64,000 nucleotides of DNA from assembly GCA_964563755.1 (NCBI GenBank), contig CAZLYC010000004.1:62001-126000 (forward strand), given 5' to 3'. How positions within the stretch are numbered: position 1 is the first letter of the stretch; each line of letters begins with the position of its first letter. This document shows positions 23,010-31,791 of the stretch, piece by piece. The translations under genes were made by a program, and so were the position numbers. Below the pieces are notes generated by a model. It was not told the DNA's origin and made no database searches. It was given only the letters and a program-made list of their open reading frames with translations. Origin of the DNA: JABMQF01 sp964563755 (GTDB taxonomy: Archaea; Nanobdellota; Nanobdellia; Woesearchaeales; UBA11576).

Positions 23010-24776
23010 ATGTGCGGAATTATAGGATATGTGGGAAGCAGGAACGCTTCAGGTATAGTCATAGATGGTCTGAAGAAGCTTGAGTACCGTGGCTATGATT
23101 CTTGGGGAATTGCGATAAAGCATGGTTCTATTTTCATAAGGAAAGATGTGGGTAAGATATCTGATTTTGACGACGCAGCATCTCTCCCGGTCTCAACAGT
23201 CGCGATAGGCCACACAAGATGGGCGACTCATGGCGCGGTAACAAAGGCGAATGCGCATCCTCACACTTGCTGCGCAGGGAAAGTCGCGGTTGTGCACAAC
23301 GGGATAATTGAGAATTTTCAGGAGCTAAGAAAAGAGCTTTCTCATCATGATTTCAAATCAGAGACCGATACAGAGATTGTCTCGCATCTGATAGAGGATA
23401 ATATCCGTGCAGGGCTTGATTTCGAGAAGGCAGTCCTTGCTGCTTTGCGCAGGCTTGAAGGGCGTTTTGCTATTGTCGCCATGTATGACGACAGCGACAA
23501 GGTCGTCGCTGCGAGGAAAGGCTCTCCTTTGACTATTGGCGTAGGTAAGGAAGATTATTTTATAGCGTCGGACGTACCGGCATTCCTTGATTATACCCGG
23601 GATGTCGTGTTCATGGATGATGGCGATGTCGCTGTGCTATCTTCATCCGGAGTTTCAAGGTTGAGATTCACAGACATGAATGGTGCAGCTATATCCCGAA
23701 AGCCTGTTGCAATAGACTGGACAGTCGAGCAGGCCGGTCTTGATGGACATGAGCATTACATGATAAAGGAGATTCTTGAGCAGCGCAATACTATAAGATT
23801 GGCCTTGACTCAGGATGATTCGAAGATAATGGAAGTCGCTAGGATGATAAACGAGGCATATGGCACTTTCTTCATCGGCTGCGGGACTGCAGGTAAAGTT
23901 GCGATGGTCGGCAGCTACCTTTTCTCGAAGATAACCAAGAAGCATATCAATGTCGTTGTCGGTTCAGAATTTCCAAGCTATCATGATTTTCTGACAGACA
24001 AGACCCTTCTTGTATGCATCTCGCAGTCTGGCGAGACCGCTGACACGTTAGAAGCGATTGAAGTCGCGAAGAAGAACGGCTGCAAGGTCGTTTCGATAGT
24101 GAACGTCATGGGTTCTACGATGCTTCGCATGAGCGATAACTATATCCTCTGCAATTCTGGTCCTGAGCGGGCTGTCTGCTCGACAAAAGTCACGACAGCT
24201 CAGATTGCGATAATGACTCTTCTTGCGTATGCCTGCGCAGGAAAGCTTGAAGAAGGTAAGAAGCTGCTTTCCAGGGTTGCGTCAAGCGTTGGAGTGATGC
24301 TCGACGAGCAATACCTCGATGAGATGCGTTTCCTGGCTAAGAAGCTTGCTGCGCATGAATCTATGTATATCATCGGACGCTCTTTGAATTATCCTATTGC
24401 TCTCGAGGCAGCAATAAAGATGCAGGAAGTGCCCTACATACATGCTGAAGGTTTTGCCGGCGGTGAATTGAAGCACGGTCCTATTGCTCTTATCCAGGAA
24501 GGGACACCATGCATCTCTCTTGTGGCGAATGATGATGTCAAGAATGAGATTCTGATAAATGCGCTTGAGATAAAGTCAAGAGGCGGTTTCATAATCGGCG
24601 TCTCGCCGAATGACAATGACATATTCGACTTCTGGATACCTGTTCCAGACCTGGGAATAGCGTCTCCCATAGCGAACATAATACCGATACAGCTGTTGAG
24701 CTATTTCACAGCACTGGAGAAGGACTGCGACCCGGATAAACCGCGTAATCTTGCTAAATCAGTTACAGTAAAATAA
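23010..24776 (+). CDS. glmS: glutamine-fructose-6-phosphate aminotransferase
   Basis: The 588-residue enzyme starts MCGIIGYVG, so Cys2 is the glutaminase nucleophile; YRGYDSWGIA, GHTRWATHG and NAHPHT follow. The two SIS domains include GSEFPSYHDF, ISQSGETADTLEAI and the C-terminal DPDKPRNLAKSVTVK. It makes glucosamine-6-P from fructose-6-P and glutamine, the first step of the glmS-glmM-glmU route complete in this cluster. AAGGTGA precedes the ATG at 23010; a GTG at 23001 is less likely. Confidence 0.95.
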   Translation: MCGIIGYVGSRNASGIVIDGLKKLEYRGYDSWGIAIKHGSIFIRKDVGKISDFDDAASLPVSTVAIGHTRWATHGAVTKANAHPHTCCAGKVAVVHNGIIENFQELRKELSHHDFKSETDTEIVSHLIEDNIRAGLDFEKAVLAALRRLEGRFAIVAMYDDSDKVVAARKGSPLTIGVGKEDYFIASDVPAFLDYTRDVVFMDDGDVAVLSSSGVSRLRFTDMNGAAISRKPVAIDWTVEQAGLDGHEHYMIKEILEQRNTIRLALTQDDSKIMEVARMINEAYGTFFIGCGTAGKVAMVGSYLFSKITKKHINVVVGSEFPSYHDFLTDKTLLVCISQSGETADTLEAIEVAKKNGCKVVSIVNVMGSTMLRMSDNYILCNSGPERAVCSTKVTTAQIAIMTLLAYACAGKLEEGKKLLSRVASSVGVMLDEQYLDEMRFLAKKLAAHESMYIIGRSLNYPIALEAAIKMQEVPYIHAEGFAGGELKHGPIALIQEGTPCISLVANDDVKNEILINALEIKSRGGFIIGVSPNDNDIFDFWIPVPDLGIASPIANIIPIQLLSYFTALEKDCDPDKPRNLAKSVTVK

Positions 24777-25067
24777 TTATCTTAACACCTTGTACGCCAT
24801 CTTCGTGCAGAAGTAGCTTGCAACATACGCCACATTTGCAGTGGATGCATCCATCAGGAATCCTTTTATGCTCGAGTTTTCTGAGTAAGGTATCATTCCC
24901 ATGAGATTCGTGAGTCCGACTCCTGCTATTTGCCTGTAGTTGTCGTTATGGGATTCGCTGTCTGGATTCATTGTTGATTCTATCGAGCCTATCATCACTC
25001 CTGTCAATATTCCTGCAAGCCCTGCCATGGCAGAGGTAGCTAGTTTTTCGTTGATGGTGTTTTCCAT
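24777..25067 (-). CDS. small membrane protein, unknown
   Basis: The 96-residue protein has hydrophobic helices around 10-30 (AMAGLAGILTGVMIGSI) and near the C-terminus (ANVAYVASYFCTKMAYKVL). The ATG at 25067 follows GAGAGG; the longer frame to 25193 lacks support. It converges on glmS with no gap. No family is recognised. Confidence 0.5.
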   Translation of the reverse strand: MENTINEKLATSAMAGLAGILTGVMIGSIESTMNPDSESHNDNYRQIAGVGLTNLMGMIPYSENSSIKGFLMDASTANVAYVASYFCTKMAYKVLR

Positions 25068-25232
25068 GACGTTCTTGCCTCTCGAGGTAGTATAAAAGTT
25101 TTCGTCTTCTTCCGTATATATTTTGGAGTTTATCAGTTTGATAAAAATCCGTCTACGAGCATATTTAACTTTTGCAAGCCTATTGATAAACAAGACATTT
25201 TGCCAGTGAATTTTTCGGTTATTTTCTTCCGG

Positions 25233-25253
25233 ATGCCTCGCTGGCCTCGCTAA
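25233..25253 (+). CDS. possible 6-codon leader ORF
   Basis: ATG at 25233 reads MPRWPR and stops at 25251-25253, directly before AGGAAA and the ATG at 25260. CCTCGCT occurs twice in it. The arrangement (Pro-Arg-stop, then Shine-Dalgarno) is the same as before glmS. Confidence 0.25.
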   Translation: MPRWPR

Positions 25254-25259
25254 AGGAAA

Positions 25260-26279
25260 ATGAAGAAGACGTTAAGTCTGTTAGTAACAGCAGTTTTCGC
25301 CACACAACTGCAGTGCGCTCACGTCAGGAGGCAGCTTATTCCTAAGCTTGTTACTGTAAGTTCTTTTGACACCGGCGGGATTAAAGTTGATAAGTCGCTT
25401 GAAGAGAGATTATCTTTCATAGCTGATGTGAAGAACTTCGGCATGTCAAAGCTCGGCTTGATTTCCAGTGAGAATTATATGAGGTACAGGACTGTTGAGG
25501 ATGCAAGGACTCTTTATCTTCTCTATGTCGCTCCAAAGACAGAGCTGCCTGATTATCTCGGGAACTACAGAGATATAAATGAGGATGAGGAGTATAGGGA
25601 AGTGCCTGACGATCCAATTATACTTCACTCTAAATTGGATAAGCTCGTGGATGAAGAAGAGTATTATGTTTCTAATGGATATGATGTCCTGCGCAGGGTC
25701 GTGCAGGATTTTGATGACGGGAAAGGATGCGACCTCACGCCTCTGTTTCTCGCAAACAGCACTGCTCATCAGGTAAGGACGATACTTCATGAGGATTGGC
25801 ATCATACTTATGATGTCTTGCGTGGAGGCGGTCGGTCCAGGGAGGTAAATGAGTCCGCCGCGCAGGTGGTAGGGTATGCTGGTTCTATCGAATTCATGCG
25901 CTTGGTTTATGGCGAGAGTTCAAAGGAGTACAGGTCTGCAACTTCTGCATATGACCATGCGATAAAGCACGCAAAACTTGTCAATTCTGCATATGACGAG
26001 CTGCAGGAAATATATGATTCAAATATTTCCGAGGAGAAGAAGGTCAAGGCGCGCGAATCCGTGTTCAAGCGCCTGAAGAATGAGGGTTATATCTACAACA
26101 ATGCTTCGCTTTGGGACATGTACCCATATACTAAGCATTTCATCTCTTTTGTCAATGCTTATGAGAAGCTTGGGAGCGTCAAGGATTTTGTCGACATGAT
26201 GAAAGGAGCTCCGACTGATGAGGCTGGGGCGTTGAAGTATGTTCTATCCTACGGAAACAAGAAAAATAAGTTTGAATAG
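25260..26279 (+). CDS. exported HExxH metalloprotease-like protein (gluzincin type)
   Basis: The 339-residue protein has an N-terminal hydrophobic signal (LSLLVTAVFATQLQCA) with a Cys at 19 that could be a lipid anchor, though the lipobox is poor. HEDWH (177-181) is an HExxH zinc site and VNESAAQVVGY supplies the third ligand Glu198, as in gluzincin aminopeptidase-like families (resembling Pfam Aminopep). It is probably an extracellular peptidase. TTTTCGGTT and CTCGCTAAAG lie in the leader. A helical C-terminal half completes the domain. Confidence 0.7.
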   Translation: MKKTLSLLVTAVFATQLQCAHVRRQLIPKLVTVSSFDTGGIKVDKSLEERLSFIADVKNFGMSKLGLISSENYMRYRTVEDARTLYLLYVAPKTELPDYLGNYRDINEDEEYREVPDDPIILHSKLDKLVDEEEYYVSNGYDVLRRVVQDFDDGKGCDLTPLFLANSTAHQVRTILHEDWHHTYDVLRGGGRSREVNESAAQVVGYAGSIEFMRLVYGESSKEYRSATSAYDHAIKHAKLVNSAYDELQEIYDSNISEEKKVKARESVFKRLKNEGYIYNNASLWDMYPYTKHFISFVNAYEKLGSVKDFVDMMKGAPTDEAGALKYVLSYGNKKNKFE

Positions 26280-26285
26280 CTGTTC

Positions 26286-28229
26286 TTAGAAAACCTGTAT
26301 CCCTTCTAGTGTCTCTTTTATGAGCTGCTTGCAGTTCCTGACTTTCATGATGAGTTCAGGGTTGTCTTGGCTTGCCTTGTCTATCTGCTCGAGCTTGTCC
26401 ATGACCTGTGACAGGAGTCTTATCAGGTCGCCTTCAGAAAGCGTCGAGTTATCGAGTACCTTGACGAAGCTTTTCGTGTGGTAGCATGGGTCGATTATTG
26501 CGGTCATGTTCTCGAGGTTCTTGTGCCACTCGCCTCTCTTGAGGACGGGGTGTGAATATACCTTCCTTGTTATGTTCTGCACTATCTTCTGGTTGTATGT
26601 CCTGTGGAACATGAAGAATTTCTTCGGTTCATAGACTATTGCTGCTATTATGAGCATGATTGAATACTCGTCGAGAGGATAGTCGAAATTTGCCGCGAAT
26701 ATCTGTGATATCTCAAGTTCATTGGAGAATATCTTCGTGGTGAATCTTCCTAGGTCGGTGAGTTCGCCATTGTCTATATATCCAAGCTGTATAAGTGTCT
26801 TCTGGAGTTTCGTGAACCTTGCTTTTATCGAGCCAAGGACTCTCTTGTTATCTCCCTTTAGCTGCTGGAACGTGAAGAAGTTCATCCTGAGTATTGTCTG
26901 TATCTCTTCTGGATTATGCAGGTTGACCATATTGAGTACGGTATTGTATGTTATCCTGAACTGTGACTTGAGCGGGAGCACGTCTTCTCTTGTGAACTCC
27001 TCTATCTTGGCAAAATCAGCAGAGTACCTGTTTATTATCGATACAGAAAGCCCTTTTTCGTCTATGCCTCTCCTTCCTGCCCTGCCGGATATCTGGAAAT
27101 ATTCTTTTGAAGTAAGATATCTGAATCCCATCTTTGTGAACTTGCGTAGGCTGTCGAAGCAGACTGTTTTTGCAGGCATGTTTATCCCTACTGCGAAAGT
27201 CTCTGTCGCGAACAGCACTTTTATCAGGCCCATGCCGAACAATTTCTCGACGATATGCTTTGCGTCAGGAAGCAGGCCGGCATTGTGGAACGCTATGCCG
27301 TTCGGCAGGCATAGTCTTAGTTCCTGTATTGTCTTTAGTGACGCGAATTCCTTGCTCATCTTGCCGAATTCTTTTATTATCTCTGCAGCCATCTGCCTTT
27401 GTTCATCTTTGTTGAGGAGGCTGTGCCTTCTCGTGAGTTTGACAGCATATTCCTGTGTCTTCATCCTTGAGAATACGAAATATATGCACGGGAGGTTCGC
27501 TTCGTGGTCAAGTTCCCTGATCAGGTCCCTGAAGTCTGGCATCGGCGGCTTTTCATGTCTGTATCTTCCGCGCATGGCCTGCTTGTGGCTAGGATACCGG
27601 TCTAACTCTTTCCTTTCTTTTATCTCCTGGAGTGTTGTTATGCCTATTTCAGGGTCGTAGAATTTCCTTTCAAGAGGGACTGGCCTTATGTTGTGCTTTA
27701 TTATGTCGACGCGGTGGCCTTTTATCGTGCTGACCCAGTGCGCGAACTCGTCTGAGTTAGGTATGGTCGCTGATAGGAACAGGAATCTTATATGGTCAGG
27801 GCTGAATATTATGGATTCTTCCCAGATGTATCCTCTTTCCTCGTCGCTTATGTAATGCACTTCGTCCATTATGCAGTACGAGACATTGTCCAGGACAGCA
27901 TCCTTGACGATTGCCATGTTCCTGTAGACCTCTGTGGTCATTATGAGTATCTGTGCAGTCGGGTTTATTACTAGGTCTCCAGTGACAAGCCCTATCTTGT
28001 CTTCTCCATACTGCTCTTTGAAATCTCTGTATTTCTGGTTAGAAAGCGCTTTTATCGGGGCAGTGTAGATGACTCTTTTCTCTCCTTTGAGATCTTTGTC
28101 TATTATATAATCTGCGATTAAAGTCTTTCCGCTTCCTGTCGGTGCAGAGACAAGCACGGAATTATTCTTTTCTACTGCCGCTACAGCTTCTTCCTGGAAC
28201 CTGTCGAGCGTGAAATTCTGGAATTGCAT
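26286..28229 (-). CDS. Ski2/Mtr4-like superfamily 2 RNA helicase
   Basis: The 647-residue protein has Walker A APTGSGKT (29-36), YTAPIKALSNQK, motif II DEVH (122-125), motif III SAT, FATETFAVGINMPAKTV and motif VI QISGRAGRRG. The C-terminal helical region resembles the DSHCT part of Ski2/Mtr4 proteins. Such enzymes unwind RNA for exosome decay and differ from archaeal Hel308. The gene stands alone, and a TATA-like box shares the region with the divergent radical-SAM gene. Confidence 0.88.
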   Translation of the reverse strand: MQFQNFTLDRFQEEAVAAVEKNNSVLVSAPTGSGKTLIADYIIDKDLKGEKRVIYTAPIKALSNQKYRDFKEQYGEDKIGLVTGDLVINPTAQILIMTTEVYRNMAIVKDAVLDNVSYCIMDEVHYISDEERGYIWEESIIFSPDHIRFLFLSATIPNSDEFAHWVSTIKGHRVDIIKHNIRPVPLERKFYDPEIGITTLQEIKERKELDRYPSHKQAMRGRYRHEKPPMPDFRDLIRELDHEANLPCIYFVFSRMKTQEYAVKLTRRHSLLNKDEQRQMAAEIIKEFGKMSKEFASLKTIQELRLCLPNGIAFHNAGLLPDAKHIVEKLFGMGLIKVLFATETFAVGINMPAKTVCFDSLRKFTKMGFRYLTSKEYFQISGRAGRRGIDEKGLSVSIINRYSADFAKIEEFTREDVLPLKSQFRITYNTVLNMVNLHNPEEIQTILRMNFFTFQQLKGDNKRVLGSIKARFTKLQKTLIQLGYIDNGELTDLGRFTTKIFSNELEISQIFAANFDYPLDEYSIMLIIAAIVYEPKKFFMFHRTYNQKIVQNITRKVYSHPVLKRGEWHKNLENMTAIIDPCYHTKSFVKVLDNSTLSEGDLIRLLSQVMDKLEQIDKASQDNPELIMKVRNCKQLIKETLEGIQVF

Positions 28230-28349
28230 GACTTCTCGAAATCAGGCGAGTGGTTATAAATGTTTTGTGCTTCAGAGCAGCACATAGCCGATAAGGCGGT
28301 CGTTAATCTGGCAGTTAATCTTTTAAACATCCTGTTTTTGCCTGTTGTT

Positions 28350-29726
28350 ATGAAGAAAGTCCTGATTGTGTATCCTCCGTTCTGCACGCCTGCCTCTCCT
28401 CCGTACTCTGTAACAGGCATATTCTCGTTCCTAAAAGCGAATCTTCCTGCAGGGTCTGTCTCTGTTCTGGACTTGAATGCTTTTTTTCACAATCTTGCGT
28501 TTAGGAATTATGGTGATTATTTCAGGAGCCTGAAAGAGAAGTATGATCCTGTTGAATATTCTGAGGTTGTCAAGGAATACTCCGCGCTCTCTAAGGAGCT
28601 TTATTCAGCGAACAACAAGAAAGTGGTCGATGGGAATAATCCGGATCTTTTTGACGAGCTGATGAAAATTGTCGTAAGCGAGAAGCCTGATTTTGTAGCT
28701 TTTAGCATTGTCTATTCAAGCCAGTCTTTCTATGCGGTTTCAATGATAAAAGAGCTCAGGAAGCTTGGCATAAAGACTGTTGTCGGCGGTCCTTGCGTGA
28801 ACAGTAAGCTAAAGGAAGCTGCTGATTATTCGCTCTGCAATGAGATGGAGCTTCTTGAGCTTGTGCGCGGAGAAAAAGTGTCGCACGAAAGTCTCAACTT
28901 TGATTATGCTATTGATTTCAGCGCATATAATCTTGAGTCGTACTTCACGCCTGTTCCTATAATACCTGTGAAGACCTCATCAGGCTGTTATTACAAGCAG
29001 TGCGCTTTCTGCACGCATCACACAAACCTGCCTTACTTCGAGTTCCCTGTCGGTAAGATAGTCGAAGCTATTGTTCTCTCTCGTCAGAAGCATTTTTTTA
29101 TAATCGACGACATGATACACAAGAAGCGTCTTCTTGAGCTTGCTGATGCGTTCATTCCTCTGGGTATATCCTGGACTTGCCAACTCAAGCCGACTTCAGA
29201 TTTGGACATGGAGACTCTGAAAACTCTTGCGAAGTCAGGGCTTAAGATGGTGATGTGGGGAGTTGAATCTGGCTGCGACCGTGTGCTCTGCATGATGAGG
29301 AAAGGGACAAACAAGAAAGATGTCGCAAAGGTTCTTTCAGATGCGCATTCTGTCGGTATAAAGAATGTGGCTTACATAATCTTCGGCTTTCCTACAGAGT
29401 CTAAGGAAGATTTCTTGGAGACGATTGATTTTCTTAAGGATAATTCAGGGAATATAGACTTAGTTCTTCCTTCCATCTTTGGGCTTCAGAAAGGTTCTGC
29501 GGTATTTGCTGCGCCTGCTGATTTTGGAATAACAAACATAACAGAGAAAGAGCGTACAGTGCTGGACCCGAGCATAGCTTACGAAGTGAAGGAAGGATTG
29601 ACAAATGCCCAGGCAAGCATACTTAGAGGAAAGTACAAAAGGACTCTCGATAAACTCAACAGGTATCCTAAGGAGATGAACTTCTTCAGGGAGCACATGC
29701 TTTGGCTGGTTTCTAAAACAGATTAA
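28350..29726 (+). CDS. B12-binding-type radical SAM protein with unusual Cys spacing
   Basis: In the 458-residue protein the N-terminal Rossmann-like part (KVLIVYPPFCTPASPPYS; VVGGPCVN) resembles the cobalamin-binding domain of these enzymes. The radical SAM core has CYYKQCAFC (C213, C218, C221). The spacing is C-x4-C-x2-C instead of the usual C-x3-C-x2-C. WGVESGCDRVLCMMRKGT and FGFPTESKEDF are typical of the class. The substrate is unknown. The ATG at 28350 starts the conserved domain. Palindromic element A follows the stop. Confidence 0.8.
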   Translation: MKKVLIVYPPFCTPASPPYSVTGIFSFLKANLPAGSVSVLDLNAFFHNLAFRNYGDYFRSLKEKYDPVEYSEVVKEYSALSKELYSANNKKVVDGNNPDLFDELMKIVVSEKPDFVAFSIVYSSQSFYAVSMIKELRKLGIKTVVGGPCVNSKLKEAADYSLCNEMELLELVRGEKVSHESLNFDYAIDFSAYNLESYFTPVPIIPVKTSSGCYYKQCAFCTHHTNLPYFEFPVGKIVEAIVLSRQKHFFIIDDMIHKKRLLELADAFIPLGISWTCQLKPTSDLDMETLKTLAKSGLKMVMWGVESGCDRVLCMMRKGTNKKDVAKVLSDAHSVGIKNVAYIIFGFPTESKEDFLETIDFLKDNSGNIDLVLPSIFGLQKGSAVFAAPADFGITNITEKERTVLDPSIAYEVKEGLTNAQASILRGKYKRTLDKLNRYPKEMNFFREHMLWLVSKTD

Positions 29727-29743
29727 GTCAGTATAAATCAGAA

Positions 29744-29840
29744 AGGAATGCCGCCCAGCGAGCAACTGACTAAAAATAGAAAATCATTGCAGTTCTGCAA
29801 ACGACAACAGTTACAGAAGCAGTGCGAGCGCGGCATTCCT
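29744..29840. repeat. palindromic intergenic element, copy A
   Basis: The ends form a perfect 11-bp inverted repeat, AGGAATGCCGC and GCGGCATTCCT. Internal blocks GCCGCCNAGCGAGCA (from 29750), TTGCAGTT (from 29787) and AGTGCGAGCGCGGC (from 29821) recur in copies B and C with nearly the same spacing. A fragment (TTGTGCGAGCGTGGCGC) follows at about 29857-29873. It could be a structured RNA or a mobile palindromic repeat. Confidence 0.75.
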
Positions 29841-29949
29841 CAGATGAACTGTATGTTGTGCGAGCGTGGCGCTTATGCACTTAATATATGCATCAAAGGA
29901 AAGCTTTTTAAATAAAACTTCATTAAAGACCTCAAAAGAGCGTGTTTTC

Positions 29950-31791
29950 ATGATTTTGAACAAAAAAGCTGTGACACTATTATTATTGGTGATAGCGTTC
30001 TCTTTGTTTTCTTCGCTCGCTTTTTCAGGCACTCTTGCTCTTAAGGCTTCTTGCAGTTCAGATTCTGACTGTTCTACAGGCATGGTCTGCAAGGCATACG
30101 CATCCCAGACTACTGGTGCAGGTTATCAGCAGCTGCCTAAGACTTGCATGTACAAGTCTTGCTCTGGTGTGGCTTCAGCGAATTGCGGTTGCCCTAGCGG
30201 CTCCGACCCTTATGCTTATTGCACTTCAGGACAGAAGTGCGATCCTTTCGAAGGTTGCTTGAGCGCAGACCTTTCAAGCTTGAGCAGGTGCTCTCAACTT
30301 GGCAATGTTCTCGATTCAAAGTGCAGGTGCGAGGCAGTGCGTCCTTATCAGGCATGCAGTCCTGGACAGAAATGCGATGCTACGCGAGGTTGCACAGGCG
30401 CTGCTTCTGTAACATCGACTGCGCCAGTTGTCCAGCCTGCTGCGGTTGTTCCAACAGCGCCCCGGAATACAGAACGCAGGGATGCTCCACAGGCAGCAAC
30501 AACCACGCCTGTTGTGGGTAAAGTTCCTCAGGGCGGCAAGTGCAGCGTCGATTCTGACTGCGAGACAGACAAAGGTTTTGTCTGCAGGAAACTTGTTTCA
30601 CTCGCTTATCCTACTTGTGGACTGGCTAAGGCTGGAGTTGGCATGACTTGCATGCATGATTCTGAATGTGATGTTGGTCTTGTATGCGGAAGGCTTCCTG
30701 GTGAGGCGATGGAGACGTGCAGGAATCCTAAGTATGAACCTTATTTTGGGACAAGTAGAGATGCTCCGCCAAAGAATGAAGCTGAAGCGAATGTGGTCAT
30801 GAAGACTGGTGTTGGCGGAAAGTGCGTTGATGATGCTAATTGCGATGCAGGTTTTGTCTGCAGGCGTTATATAGGAGAGCGAACCGAGACTTGTCATTAT
30901 CCTCTTTGTGATTTAGGCAAGACAAACACTTACAGGTGCGAGTGCACTAACTTTGGCATCTGTTCGATAGGCCAGATATGTATGAAGGGAGGATGCCAGA
31001 ATCCTGGCACTGCTGGCTGCACTCAGGATACTGAATGCACTGCCCCCCTGAAATGCTTGAAAGTTGCGGATGCAAGGGCTCCTTCAGGTTTTTCAAATGT
31101 CTGCGACCTTGATTATTGTCCTCAGAATTCTCCTGCTACAACTCAATGCACTTGCAATACTAAAGGATTGAGATGCAATCATGGTGAGACTTGCACAGAA
31201 GTGCAGGGAAAATTTACGTGCATAACTTCGAAGAAAGTCTTGAAGGCTGCTGGGTGCACGCCGACAACTTGCAGCGTGATAACTGTGAAGCTTTCAGGTC
31301 CTGGCCACTCAGGCACAATGGTCAAGGCAGGTAATCCTGCAAGGATAAATCCTAAAGACAAATACTCTGTTCTGATATCTGCTACAAAGCAGGAGACCAC
31401 TGCCGCTTGCCTAGAGATAAACGGCAAGAAATACAGCGGAAGGTCAAAGTCATTCACCATCTGGGTCGAGGATGGCAAGGACTGGTCATTCAAGGTCCAG
31501 GGTTATTCTGATGGTAATTGCGCTGAAGGAACTGAACTTAATACAGCAAGGGCGACAGTCAAGTTCTTCGCGAAGTCAGAGGAGAAGGAAAAGCAGGATA
31601 AGGCCAATCTGAACATGGAGCAGGCTGACGCGCAGTTCAAGATGTTCCAGCAGGAGTATGAGCGCCTAAGGACAAAGGCAGCGAATCCCGCGATATCGCC
31701 TAAGGACAGGCAGCAGGTATTCGAGGATGCGAAGGTCTTGAGGCAGGAATTGGCATCGCTTCTTGACTGGGTCAAGGGACAGCAAAAATGA
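29950..31791 (+). CDS. exported Cys-rich repeat protein
   Basis: The 613-residue protein has a signal peptide (KKAVTLLLLVIAFSLFSSLAFSG). Repeated modules of the type C-x2-D-x-(D/E)-C-x5-(V)-C-x(R) follow: CSSDSDCSTGMVC, CSVDSDCETDKGFVC, CMHDSECDVGLVC, CVDDANCDAGFVC, CTQDTECTAPLKC. A beta domain (~450-560) and a helical tail end it. The Cys modules resemble Dickkopf/EGF-like extracellular repeats and imply disulfides outside the cell. The next gene overlaps by 4 bases (ATGA), so the two are co-translated. TTTTTAAATA upstream is the likely promoter. Surface binding is inferred. Confidence 0.75.
   Translation: MILNKKAVTLLLLVIAFSLFSSLAFSGTLALKASCSSDSDCSTGMVCKAYASQTTGAGYQQLPKTCMYKSCSGVASANCGCPSGSDPYAYCTSGQKCDPFEGCLSADLSSLSRCSQLGNVLDSKCRCEAVRPYQACSPGQKCDATRGCTGAASVTSTAPVVQPAAVVPTAPRNTERRDAPQAATTTPVVGKVPQGGKCSVDSDCETDKGFVCRKLVSLAYPTCGLAKAGVGMTCMHDSECDVGLVCGRLPGEAMETCRNPKYEPYFGTSRDAPPKNEAEANVVMKTGVGGKCVDDANCDAGFVCRRYIGERTETCHYPLCDLGKTNTYRCECTNFGICSIGQICMKGGCQNPGTAGCTQDTECTAPLKCLKVADARAPSGFSNVCDLDYCPQNSPATTQCTCNTKGLRCNHGETCTEVQGKFTCITSKKVLKAAGCTPTTCSVITVKLSGPGHSGTMVKAGNPARINPKDKYSVLISATKQETTAACLEINGKKYSGRSKSFTIWVEDGKDWSFKVQGYSDGNCAEGTELNTARATVKFFAKSEEKEKQDKANLNMEQADAQFKMFQQEYERLRTKAANPAISPKDRQQVFEDAKVLRQELASLLDWVKGQQK

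Noticed and set aside
27170..27660. Plus-strand reading frames inside the helicase gene.
   Set aside because: They are antisense to conserved helicase motifs and have no ribosome site or recognisable product.
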